Shown here: in pieces, positions 25,486 through 35,896 of the stretch
Layout: each line of letters begins with the position of its first letter
Numbering within the stretch: position 1 is the first letter of the stretch
Assembly (NCBI GenBank): GCA_963920765.1
Contig: OY987243.1
Span: 24,175,419 to 24,239,418, forward strand
Length of the DNA stretch: 64,000 nt
Origin: Ulota crispa
Taxonomy: Eukaryota > Streptophyta > Bryopsida > Orthotrichales > Orthotrichaceae
Direction of reading: 5' to 3'
The notes under the pieces: model-generated
Databases searched by the model: none
The model's input: the letters and a program-made list of their open reading frames with translations, nothing else
What the model was told of the DNA's origin: nothing
Made by a program: the position numbers and the translations under genes

Positions 25486-26407
25486 CCCCTAAAGGACCAT
25501 GGCCTTTATTTTGTCAAAAGACACTCAAAATTGCCACTTCTATGGCAAAAAGCAAAAAAGTTTGAAAATTGGTCTCTTTGCATATTTGACCAAAGGATCT
25601 TGTATTAGACTAGTATGAGAATGTGTCATACAAAACTCAAGAACTTTAATCACACAGATTGGAAGATTTTTGCATTCAAAGTGTAAAATACAAGGTTCTT
25701 TGCACCTTGCATGACTAGATTATTTAACTATGAACTTATTTAACTTCAAAATTTTGCACCACAAAGTTTGGAGCTTTATTTTTTTGTGGTGAGAAGTTGA
25801 GTTGGGAATCTCGGGAAAAAAATGTAAACAAAAAAATACTTGATTTTCATTCTTAAAATAAACATTAGGTAGAAGAAGGTATGAAATTGAACAAAAACTT
25901 AAATTGCTAATAACCATGCCATGGAATTGAAATGCAATAATCCCAACAGTGAGATTAATCTAGAAAGCAAACTTCACCTTTTCCAACAATTTTTTTGGAA
26001 AAATGTTGAACTTGCATTCAAAAATGAAGTTTATAAGTTATTTTTTCAAGAAAATGCTTGAATTGCCCAAAAGACAAGATTGTCCATAACTTTCTCATAA
26101 CTAGTCCAAATGGAATGAACCAAAGCTTCAGATGTAGACAAAGATATAATATATGAGATTTTTATTTTTATTTTTAAATACTTCAAGTTTTTGTAAATTT
26201 TTTTTTGCCCGGACTCCCCAAATTTGTGCTTATTTGGGCATAACTTGTCCTCCCTAGCATCAATTGGAATAAAAATTATATTCCCCAAAAGCTAATGTGA
26301 TTTTCTATCTTCAAAAAAAGTTTCAAAAAATCAAGACAAAAATTGAGGCTGTAGGTACTTGCCCAAAATCCCATTTGTCCCTTGTAGGAACAATGGTCCT
26401 TTAGAGG
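25486..26407. mobile_element. TTAA-flanked element 9 (piggyBac-like)
   Basis: Left end CCCCTAAAGGACCATGG follows TTAA (25482-25485); right end ACAATGGTCCTTTAGAGG precedes TTAA (26408-26411). Similar in size and ends to 56140-57062. The interior seems built from repeated modules of roughly 150 bp, each with a 'cataact' core (near 26084 and 26238). Confidence 0.75.
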
Positions 26408-26411
26408 TTAA

Positions 26412-26780
26412 CGGTCATGATACAATAGGTCAATGATATGTTTATGCCTATTTAGCAATTTATGAAAGGTGCATATTCAAGGTTTGAAATTGTTTTTTGT
26501 CATCAAAATGATACTATTGTACAATACTAGAAGAACAAATTTTGCCGGTATGACGAAGTTTTGTAAAATAGATATAGCTATTTTTTGATTGATTTTTGGC
26601 AAAGTGAACATATCATTGTGCTCAAAGGTACAAGTTTAATGACAATGTCTGAGTCAAATAGCCAAACCCAATTACATAAAGAATGTCTTTTTTACAAAAT
26701 TTGGAAATAAACATCACAACATTGAATTCTCTATAGAAAGAAGTTGAAACTTTATTGAAAACTACCTTGCAAAACTATGA
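26412..26780. repeat. Foldback hairpin unit, decayed (related to 44.46-47.98 kb)
   Basis: Imperfect inverted arms around 26545-26590 and 26680-26700. The loop contains 'aaaggtacaagtttaatgacaatg', the same loop sequence as in the three hairpins at 44.46-47.98 kb. The arms have largely decayed. Confidence 0.55.
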
Positions 26781-27570
26781 TTACAATACAAAATAACTTA
26801 CCAAATCAAAAAATTGGATTTTGATGTTTTGGAATTGAATTTTGATATACTTGATTGGAATTATTGATAAGAATTAAATATTGATGATGCAAGATGATAA
26901 AATACCGGTTACATCTTAAAATATGCTAAGTTCTTTGAAAAATAAAGGAGCGGCAACAATATTTTTCCGAGGACTGTACAATACATGCAAAACCAACATT
27001 TACATTGCTAAAGTAAATTCTCCGTCCTTTTAAAAGTTTTTTTGAAAATTTCATAAGATTTCAAGTTACTATTTGTAGTATTTAGCTCCTCTTGTCGTTT
27101 TTCATAATGCTTGCTAATCAACCTAGATCTTTACCTTTTACCTTTAAAACAAGCACAACTGACTTTTAGCATTACTGTTACTGCAAAGCTACAAAGTATG
27201 GTTTCCAATTTTGCTTTGGAGATTAAATAAAATAAAAGAAACTGAAACGTTTATTGCAAATGCAAGTCAGCTTGAGGTAGATACAATTTTTTATAGTAAG
27301 AATAACCGAAATAACTTGTAATCAAAATTTTAGGTCCATCATTTTTTCATCATACGACTAAAATCATAACGCCATCTAAAATATCACATCTCTACCTCTG
27401 TAGTATCTTACCTCCAATTCATGTGATACTCAGTCTCACATAAATACAATATGATTTTATATTGATTTTTTTTGCTTTGCATTCTTTTTAACATATGAAA
27501 ATCTTAACAAAATTTTAATGTTGCATAAATGTCTACTTTGCATCCTATCTAACATATGAAAATTCAAATG
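26781..27570. other. AT-rich intergenic DNA
   Basis: Nothing recognised. Confidence 0.4.
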
Positions 27571-27871
27571 AAATTGTAGGAAAAGTTTCATCAACATCCA
27601 CGAAGTTTGCAATGTTTGCATAGATATCCTTGCTTTTACATAAATTGCATAAATATCCTTGGACCATAATTTTTAGGTGTTTATATTGTTGTGCTTGTAC
27701 TTCCTTCATGGCTGATGTTGAAGAAGGGAATGTGATGAAACAAAAAAGAAGCAACGTATGCACGAAGGAAGTAGGGAAGTGGCATGCACAACGAAACAAA
27801 TGCCTAGAATTTTTGGTCTAAGGGTGTTTGTGTAATTTTTGAAAAAGCAAGGGTATCTATGCAAATATTAA

Positions 27872-28667
27872 AGGTAGTCACACCTTCTCCGAGATTGAAA
27901 TTTCTTTGAAGATTGAGAATTGGTTGAGTGAAATAGGAGCCAATTGCAAAACAACTTCACAAAGAAGGTGTGACACTCCTTTTGTAGATGGAGAATGGAG
28001 AATGGAGAATGATTTATTGGCCCCAAGGAACAATTGTGAGGAGAGACCACTAGGGTAAATTAACAATGAGGAGCGGTGAAAACAAAATAGTGTGAGGTGA
28101 AAACTTTGCAGCCAAAGAAGTTCTCAAGCCCATTCTTTGTTGGTGCAAACAATAAAAACTAGTTAAAATTACTTTAACACAATTAAGTAAATAGTTAAGT
28201 ATAATTAGAGAAAAATACAATATAAGGTAATAGATAAAGGTAAAAAATAAAAGTATACTATGATTATAAAAGTAGGAAGGAAGGTGTTATTTATGATTAT
28301 GAAAGATTATGAGAGATTATTATGATATATGAATTATGAGAGGTGTATGAGAGTTATTGTATTATGAAACATATACACACTTTCTTCTTATATATTTTGG
28401 TTTGATATCTTTTTGTAACTTAATTTGTTTTGGAAACTCAATAACATTTTATTATACCTTTCCATTTGTTAATTTGAACTAGGTTGCATCTAGAATCCCA
28501 AGGATTTCCCTAAGGCAAAACCCTCACTACTCAACACCACCTGCAAGAGAGAGAGAAAAAAAAATCTCCTACTTCAAAGAACTAAGCTCGTGCCAAACGT
28601 GCTTGTGCTGCCATGCCTAAATTTTCTAAATATTGAAAACACACTAGAGAAGGTGTGACTATCCCCA
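27872..28667. mobile_element. Insertion with TAGTCACACCTTCTC ends
   Basis: Inverted ends GGTAGTCACACCTTCTC and GAGAAGGTGTGACTATCC bound the block that splits the family M MITE. A smaller inverted unit (about 27874-27980) repeats this end. Inside, 28149-28260 is an older repeat also found split at 3290-5190. The superfamily is unclear; PIF/Harbinger-like is possible. Confidence 0.55.
28195..28198. other. Empty TTAA target site (paralogue of the 3339-5126 insertion site)
   Basis: Flanks 'acaattaagtaaatag' and 'gtataattagag' match those around the element at 3339-5126, but here a single TTAA joins them. This is direct sequence evidence for TTAA as the duplicated target. Confidence 0.75.
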
Positions 28668-28699
28668 CTGCAAAACTTCAAGGTATCCATGAAAATTTC

Positions 28700-29041
28700 T
28701 CAAAATTTCATGATAAACGCATATAGTAGAACTCCTCTACACTCATATGGTTGAGATTCCAAGAATTAGATTAGTTTAAGTAAATTATTTGTTGATTTTG
28801 TGAAAGTGTAAATGAAAGGACCTTGAGGCTAGTACCAGGATAACCAAGGAACATTACTACTATTAGATTAATTGCTTTGATTTATGACTGACATATGGTT
28901 TCACATTGAAAATTGTGTTATGCATTAGTTTAGAGGATATTAGCCTACAGAAGTTCTACTGTAGCATACCAAGCGCCACCCGCTCGTGTAATTCTAAAGG
29001 AACAGTAAGCCTTCCATCAAAAAGTTGGTTCGCACTTCCGC
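28700..29041. other. Intergenic DNA upstream of the MOS11-like gene
   Basis: AT-rich at first, turning GC-rich from about 28970. No separate gene seen. Confidence 0.4.
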
Positions 29042-29121
29042 GGTCAAAGGGCCCGCGGTCAAAGGGGCCACAATCAAAGGGGCCACGGTCAAAGGGGCCA
29101 CGGTCAAAGGGGCCACGGTCG
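29042..29121. repeat. 15-bp tandem repeat in the MOS11-like promoter
   Basis: About five copies of GGTCAAAGGGGCCAC, 320-400 bp upstream of the start codon. Because 15 is divisible by three, every frame reads as a repeated pentapeptide, which explains the apparent small ORFs here. Confidence 0.9.
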
Positions 29122-29444
29122 AATACCCTTCTTCACCATCAGTTCGGCTTCTCCGAGTTTTGCAAACCCTAAGTGAACGTTTTTCCTGTTGCTCGGGCAC
29201 CGTCGACCTCGACCGCAAGCTCTCCGCCATCGCCTGCATTGCTTTCCAGCACGTGCAACCTCGCTATGAATCTCCTCGACCTAAGCGCAGCAACAGCATC
29301 ATAGAACCGGAACAACGCTCGTTTTTACGAGCCTCTGTTTCATGCTTGTGAAGCGTGAAAACGTGCGCTGCGTCGGAGTTTGAGGCGATAGCAGTAGTGT
29401 GGAGTTTATTATTGCAGAGAAGCGAGAGAGAGAGAGAGAGTGCG

Positions 29445-30059
29445 ATGGCAACCGCCGGTGGAAAGGAGCAGGATGCGCAGTTTGAAGAAGGAGTGCAGCA
29501 GCAGCAGGAAGCAGCAGCAGCAGCAGCGATACATGGTCTCGAAGATGGCGAGCATGTGGCTGCTGGAGACGAAAGTGATATTGACATGAAATTGGATGTG
29601 AGTGGGAATGTGGAGGCAGGTAAGGAGGACGGTTCGGTAACCGCGACGACGACGACGACGCCGGCGGCGGCGGTGACCGACATCGAGAAGAAGCGGAGGC
29701 GAGCGGAGCGGTTCGGCACCGACTTGAAGATCAGCGAGGCTGATAAACGGAAGCTCCGAGCTGCGAGGTTTAACGATGTTACAAAGAATGGAGCATCAAC
29801 TGATGTGAAAACTGATGTGAAAACAGATGGCGATAAAGTGCTTGATAGTTCGAAGACGATTGCTTCAACTGAGTCTAAGAGTGCTTTGATTGCTGCTGAG
29901 AATGCTAAGAGGAAAGCTCGGGCGGAGCGGTTTGGAAGCATTCCGCAAGAACTCGCCGTGAAACCTAAAAACGAGGTGTCGGCGAAATCGAAGTTGTCTC
30001 AAGATGAGGAGGCGAAGAAAAAGGCTCGCATGGCGAGATTTGCCATGGCGGCGAAATAA
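29445..30059 (+). CDS. MOS11: MOS11/CIP29-like mRNA-export protein (Tho1-type)
   Basis: A single uninterrupted frame of 204 aa, starting at GCGATGGCA after a GA-rich leader; no upstream in-frame ATG. The N-terminal 80 residues are acidic and low complexity, with Gln/Ala runs (17-28) and a Thr run. The basic second half carries four K/R-rich motifs ending in R-A-x-R-F or close variants (about 85-90, 104-109, 158-163, 194-199), as in the Tho1/MOS11 C-terminal domain. No N-terminal SAP domain is evident. Arabidopsis MOS11 and human CIP29/SARNP work with the TREX helicase UAP56 in nuclear mRNA export; Arabidopsis MOS11 was found through immune signalling (modifier of snc1). I see no introns. Length is close to the family's. 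A retrocopy is possible, but the promoter island argues for an active gene. Confidence 0.85.
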   Translation: MATAGGKEQDAQFEEGVQQQQEAAAAAAIHGLEDGEHVAAGDESDIDMKLDVSGNVEAGKEDGSVTATTTTTPAAAVTDIEKKRRRAERFGTDLKISEADKRKLRAARFNDVTKNGASTDVKTDVKTDGDKVLDSSKTIASTESKSALIAAENAKRKARAERFGSIPQELAVKPKNEVSAKSKLSQDEEAKKKARMARFAMAAK

Positions 30060-30515
30060 GAGATCTGGTGCAAGCGTTTTTTCTCACTCATCTCTTACGT
30101 CTTTTTATATCGTTCTTTTTTTCTGTGCATAGAGAGAGCTCCAGGTTCGTTGTAGAATTTTTTTAGAGAGTCGTCAAGGTGCTGCAAGCATTTCGTTTTT
30201 TGGTGTTGAACTTTCGACATGTTTTTCATTATAAATTCTCACCGTCGTTTTGTCTGAATGAAGGTGCGAGGCGAGGACTTTGGCATTTTTTGTTTGGAAG
30301 CTCTTATTATTAGTCTTCTCCTCGTGAATAGACAAGTGTGTGCAAGAATGATTGTAAGGAATGATTTTTTCTCATCAATGCAATGTGCCTTTTTTCCTCA
30401 AAGTTTGAGTTTTGGTGTATTAAATGATCTGAACAGATGTTAAGGTTGATAACTCGTCCTTGAGGTGACTACAGTTTGGCTGATAACGTGTTGAAAGTTA
30501 GTCATTTTGAACATT
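30060..30515 (+). other. 3' flank of the MOS11-like gene
   Basis: Likely 3' UTR; T-rich with no further coding signal. The poly(A) site cannot be placed. Confidence 0.4.
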
Positions 30516-30902
30516 TAAGGTAGGGTGCTCCTAAACCGTCACTTTAAGAGCAGAGCAGGTCTAGATTTTCATGGGCTTTTCAAGACAATGGGATTTTTTT
30601 GTCTAATTTTCAGTCAAAGAGAAATGGATGTCAAATGTAACACAATTTTTTTCATATTTTTTGAAGCATTATTGAGTTGATGAATTTTCAAAGTTTTTTG
30701 TAGTAGACACCTATTTGTGGCTCTAGGTCTCCATAGCTCTAGGTCTCCATAAAGCAAGATGAGGTGAAACCAAGGAATATGATTGGTTCTTGCAATAGAA
30801 TGCACCTTTTCTCTTATGACTTGAAGAGTTTAATTCAAGTACAACTTCATAACTTTTGGGACAGTTTATGTGAAAGGGTCACTTTTAGAGCAGTCTACCT
30901 TA
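30516..30902. mobile_element. Family T-like MITE, diverged
   Basis: Ends TAAGGTAGGGTGCTC and GAGCAGTCTACCTTA resemble the family T ends in the qRRM gene. Part of the interior recurs, reversed, at 13560-13710. Confidence 0.6.
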
Positions 30903-32040
30903 CGTTTGTAGCTGGTGTTGTCCTCAATTTTAAAACCAATGCATCCCTCTAAAAACCTTTCTAGTCATGTCAAGCATGGTAAAGCTCTCCTTTGCATGGT
31001 TTGCCAAAACCTTGCGGTTTTTGTATTGCATGTCTTTAAAGGTGAGGAAATGTATTTATCTTATAGCACCTTAGGGGTTTTTTATGTAGTTCACATTGAC
31101 AGCATTAAGTTATAGATAGAAACATTTTGCAAAAGAGCTGTTTTTATGTTCACCACTTTAGGGGAATTGCAAGAAAACTCCAGTCATTTTTAGGAGGCTC
31201 CAAATTTGGGCCTTTGGATTGCATAGAGACAATTTAGGGTGCTTTTCACTTATTCAACTTTGGGTTTGTCCACCTCACCATTGGTTTGTGATTTCTAGCT
31301 CTAGTATGCTTTGTAGCAAGGTACTATAGTAGTGGTGATTGTCTCGACAAAGTTTGCATTTGTGTTTGTTTTGCAAGGACCTAGTCCTGACAATCTTCTT
31401 AGTGAGTTCGGTTGCAAAAAAAGTGCTTTGAAAGTGGAAACGCATGGAAACTAACTTTCGTTTTTCATTGTCTGTGCTAAAACAATAGTCAACTAGATAC
31501 CATGTTGAGAAGTCAAATTGGAGTATCCAACCGAGTGTAATGCTAGTTTCAATAACACTAAGGTAGTGACACTCTTCTCCGTGAGAGTCCCCATTGGCGT
31601 TGACTAGTGTCCCCATCTGTGTTGAATCTGACAGATTAAAAATGTGTTAGATTAAAAATGAAAAATAAAACAAGTAAAAAAATTGGTTATGGGTCACAAA
31701 GTGGTAGTATTGGGTGATAGTTTTGAGTATCCCATCTCACTATATAAGAACTCCTTAAGTTGGTATGATGAGCATATGAGCACATTAAAAGATTTTAGTA
31801 AGCATTGTTTTTACATCTCCTATACACAATTATACATTTTCAGTGATTTTGGACTTTGGAAAATCTTTGTGAATAGATGGCTGCAATTGAAGCTTTGAAA
31901 TTGATGCCAATATTTTTTGTTGTCTTCTTAAATTAATAGTATTTTTTCGAAGTTCATCAATTGGTTTTCCTCCTCCAAAACCCTTAGTTTTACACTTATG
32001 TTAATACCTTATTGTGAAACCTTCTCCATCAAAGTGCCTT
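30903..32040. other. Intergenic DNA
   Basis: No supported gene. Frames up to 113 codons (31275-31616, - strand) show no recognisable features. Confidence 0.4.
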
Positions 32041-32049
32041 TAGAAACTA

Positions 32050-32350
32050 GGGAAAGTTTCATGGATACCCTTGAAGTTTGCAATATTTACATAGATACCC
32101 TTGTTGTTTCAAAAAGTACACAAGCCCTTGAACCATAACTTTTTGGCATTTATCTTTGTGCTTGTACTTCATGATCAATGTTGAAGAAAGGAATGTAATG
32201 AAACAAAAAAGAAACAATGTACACACAAAGGAAGAAGGGAAATAGCATGCACAACAAATCAAGCGTTTGATAATTTTGGTCTAAGGATATCTATGTAATT
32301 TTTGAAAATGTAAATATTCCAAACTTTTGGGGTATCCATGAAATTATCCC
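32050..32350. mobile_element. Mutator-like MITE, family M copy 4
   Basis: Starts GGGAAAGTTTCATGGATACC and ends GGTATCCATGAAATTATCCC. The flanking repeats are only partly preserved, so it looks older than the copies at 18751 and 49324. Confidence 0.8.
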
Positions 32351-34084
32351 TATAGAATTTAGGGTTATATGGCATTTAGTGTTATAAAAAATTGCTTTGT
32401 GGATGACACCATTCATAAATTGTCCTTGTAGACACTTAGCATTAGTGACACTAGTTGGTGGTTTACATTTACAGTTGGTGATACTAAATATCATTTTTGG
32501 TGTAATGTAGAAACACTCATAACCATCACCTCTAAAATCTTGAAAAATTTGTGGAAGTGGATAGATGTAATTACAAGAATGTAAAATATATGAATATGAA
32601 ACCTTAGTGTTGGTATTAGATACAATTGTAGTTGACCCTTTAAAAATTCACAACTTATTTTCATAGTATCCAAATAGTACATTCAAAATTGCAAACTCAT
32701 CATTTTTCTCTTGCTAATAGGATTCTATAATTTGCTAGATGTTTATTAATAATCATCATGTTCAAAACCCTTAATTTGATGGTTATGGGTGCTGCTACCT
32801 TAGTTGCTCAAATTTTGTAAGACTAGAATTTGCTTGGAGCAAATATTATTTACAAAACTTGTGGTGCAAAACAGTTGCACGTAATTGTTAAGACTCCAAA
32901 AAAAAGAAGCATGAAGCCATTAATCAGGATGATTGTCAAAAGAGAAATTGCAATATGTCTTGGACATACTCTAAAATTTCATTTAAGTAAATACAGGAGT
33001 TGAACTAGATGCCAAAAGATGAACAACGTCCCTTACTTGCTCCAAAGTCACATTGAATGAAACATTCCAAAATCTTCATCCTTAGACCAACTCTACAGTG
33101 AGAAAAACGATAAGATTAAACTTACACTAAATAGTGCATTTAGTTTGCCTTAATAATTAAGTTGCCTCATCTTGGCAAAGTTGCCTCATGACTTATCCTT
33201 GGGCCTTGGCCATTTAGGAGGGGCATGCAACTCTCTTTGTGTTACATTGATTTTTGGTTTTGTCTAAAGTTCCAACTTCCCTACTTCCTCACTTTGATGC
33301 TTATTGCTGTGCCCAACGTCTTCTTCCTTCCTCCATTGTTTGTAACAATAATTATTGATGAAAGTTACCTTAATCTTGGTAAGTATTTAAATAGTGTGAA
33401 ATGTTGAATAAAATTAGTATGGGGCAACCTAAATGCACTATATGGTGTAAAAGCTTTTAGCCAAACTTCTTTTAAAATTAGTATCTAACTTAATGGGCAT
33501 GTAACTCCCCACATGGTAAACCACAAAAAACATAAAATAAACAAATCTACAACAAATTCCACAAAGCGTAAATCTCTATCTTGTTTTGCACACAATCTTG
33601 AGAGAAGGTTAAACCCTTTGTAGGAAAAGATAACATGGGATGTTTGTAGCCTTGGCAATTAGCGTGGCTTGGCACGTTGACCCACTCTTTCTACTCCCAC
33701 AGCTTGTCTAGTAACAATGCCTACATTGACTTATTCCTACAACTCAAAATTATACTATAATGTTTCACACAAAGACATTCAAGACTTTACCACAAGCCAT
33801 GTGGTTAACCCATGATGTCAACTCCCATGTTAATTGCTCTATCTTGCTAGTTTCACCAAAGTAGGTTGTCATACTATGGACAATGGTGCCACAAACCTCT
33901 TTGTTGAAGTCCTAAGAAAGTGAATAGGTGACTCAAGCCTTTGTTTTAATAATAGTGCTTATGCCCAACAAATATCACATACACAATGATTCTAGTTTTA
34001 CCCATATCCTCAAAGCATCTTCCCTTAAAGGTCTGCAAGGGTGTAATACACAAGAAGCATGGATGATTAGTGCTTTAGGCCCCT
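32351..34084. other. Intergenic DNA, nothing recognised
   Basis: AT-rich, with somewhat higher GC from 33600. I translated the more protein-like stretches and recognised no family. Confidence 0.4.
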
Positions 34085-34290
34085 CTAAATACTCTCATGG
34101 CACTCCATCCTAGTGTGTCAAGCAATGGCCCTTTGAAACACTATTCATCTTAAATTTAGTGTATTTTGTCCTATGTTCTCCTTATTGACATGTTTGAAAT
34201 GCAAAAGTGGAGAACAAGAATTTTGAAAACTTGCCAACTATAGATGTAATCTCTTGAAGTGCCAAATTTGAAATACAAAGCTACGGATGC
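34085..34290. repeat. Fragment of family Y repeat
   Basis: Contains 'gtcaagcaatggccctttgaaacactattcatcttaaatttagtg'-type sequence, shared with 20930-20990 and 55469-55530. It ends near GATGCTCTCATTAG. Boundaries are unclear. Confidence 0.55.
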
Positions 34291-35135
34291 TCTCATTAGC
34301 CATCACTTTTGCAATTTTTAGAGCTATGATAAGGATGCTTTTCCAAAAAATCCGCAACCTTTTGATTCCAAGAGGGAGCAACTGGAGCTGGTAACCCAAG
34401 GTCTCCATCCTCACTCATTCATAGTTTATACTACACCTCATTTTTGTACCCAAGACAATGAAGTGTACCATAACTCAATGCCATCCATATTCAGGCACCT
34501 TATCTACCAAACCGCCTATGGTATGTCAGGGGACATGACTCCACATTGTCCACAGCGGCCTTTATAGTTTGGGTTGATTAGCCCTATATTGGTGGTGTTG
34601 CAGCATTCAGCATTTGTTTGAATTGTGATAGCTCTCCAACATCAAGATTCTATACTGCTTGCAGTTGAATGCGTCTGATCCATCTCATGATCTTGTTGAC
34701 AATGTCACCGCTGTTCCTACCCTTTATTTGCATAATCTCCAACAAAATGCGATGGTGTGCAAGTGAAAGGAAGACCCCCCCCCCCAAGAACTCCAAATAT
34801 TTGATGAAAAATATTATGCACTCACCTTCAAACACTAATTACTACTCCTTTTGTCACTCTAAAAACATCCAAAAAGCTTCCTTGCAAAGAAGTAATTGTG
34901 TTTTCAATCCTTGTGCTAGTGACACATGCATTCTAGAATCAATACACCAACTACCAAATGTATGCAAAATCTTGAGCTTTGATATCGCCATTTGGGCACC
35001 CAATTTCCATGCAAAAAATACCATATTTGTGCATGTTGCCAACTCCTCATTATTGATGATTTAAAAATTAGTAGCAACAATGGTACCTCATATGGGCAAG
35101 GCCAAGCTTGCTAGGAGAGGAATGCTCCTAATCGC
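34291..35135. other. Possible decayed coding remnant
   Basis: GC content and frame length are above local background on both strands (for example 34669-35064 + and 34650-34835 -), but I recognise no domain and stops interrupt each frame. It could be host or transposon debris. No function is proposed. Confidence 0.2.
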
Positions 35136-35270
35136 TTAACTTGCCCCCATGAGATCATTGAACATGACAAACGCTTTCTCTTAACTTGCCCCCATGAGAT
35201 CATTAAACATGACAAACGCTTTCTCTTAACTTGCCCCCATGAGATCATTGAACATGACAAACGCTTTCTC
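35136..35270. repeat. Three tandem copies of a 45-bp unit
   Basis: Copies 35136-35180, 35181-35225 and 35226-35270, differing at one or two positions. Each contains CCCCCATGAGATCATT and ACAAACGCTTTC. Located about 630 bp past the stop codon of the SnRK1 subunit gene. Confidence 0.95.
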
Positions 35271-35896
35271 AGCGCTCAAAATCAGCAAAAGGGAACATTT
35301 TACTGGTACAAGCAATAAACACAACCAAATTTTCCCATACGATGCTTCAAACCTAGGTTAAATCCAAATACGACAATCGAGTATTCCACAAAAAACTATA
35401 AAAGGTCAAAGTCAGTTCAAAGACTTTCCAAGTTCAACCTCTGATTTTGGCCCTATAAGTAGACGTTCTACATTGCATATCTACTTATCCTGCAAGGCAT
35501 GCTTTAGGGTGACCGTACTTACGAATATCGTGTAGATTTGGAGGAATCTACGAAAAAATTAAATTCAAATATAAAAGCGACCTAAAATATGGAAAAAGGA
35601 CATGGCAGAAGGATGAAATACCTTACAGATTCCTTAAGCTTGCATGGGTGAATGGTGAAGAACGAATATTTGCACAAATTTGGCACGTGTAGAGTATTAT
35701 CAATTGTACACAGTTGAAGGCGTCCAACATTTAGGAACAACCTATTAGGAGCACGTTCCACAATATTTTGCATCGAACTCATAAAATAATGGAGAACTGG
35801 AACAACCAGAAGCTCAAGTTCAAACCCCCGTTCAGGAAAAAGTAAAAAAAATGCCAGCAACCTATCAACTGTCCTTCACTGGACGAGGTTTTTCAT
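35271..35896 (-). other. 3' flank of the SnRK1 betagamma gene
   Basis: Likely 3' UTR and terminator of the gene ending at 35897. No further exon was found. Confidence 0.4.

Larger units (their letters stand above)
27579..28699. mobile_element. Mutator-like MITE, family M copy 3, interrupted
   Basis: Left part 27579-27870 aligns with the other family M copies through 'gcaagggtatctatgcaaatatt'. The right end resumes at about 28670 ('gcaaaacttcaaggtatccatg'). About 800 bp of foreign sequence lies between. Confidence 0.7.

Noticed and set aside
29264-29941. 225-codon frame antisense to the MOS11-like gene
   Set aside because: A shadow of the repetitive, biased codons on the + strand, where the protein family is recognised.
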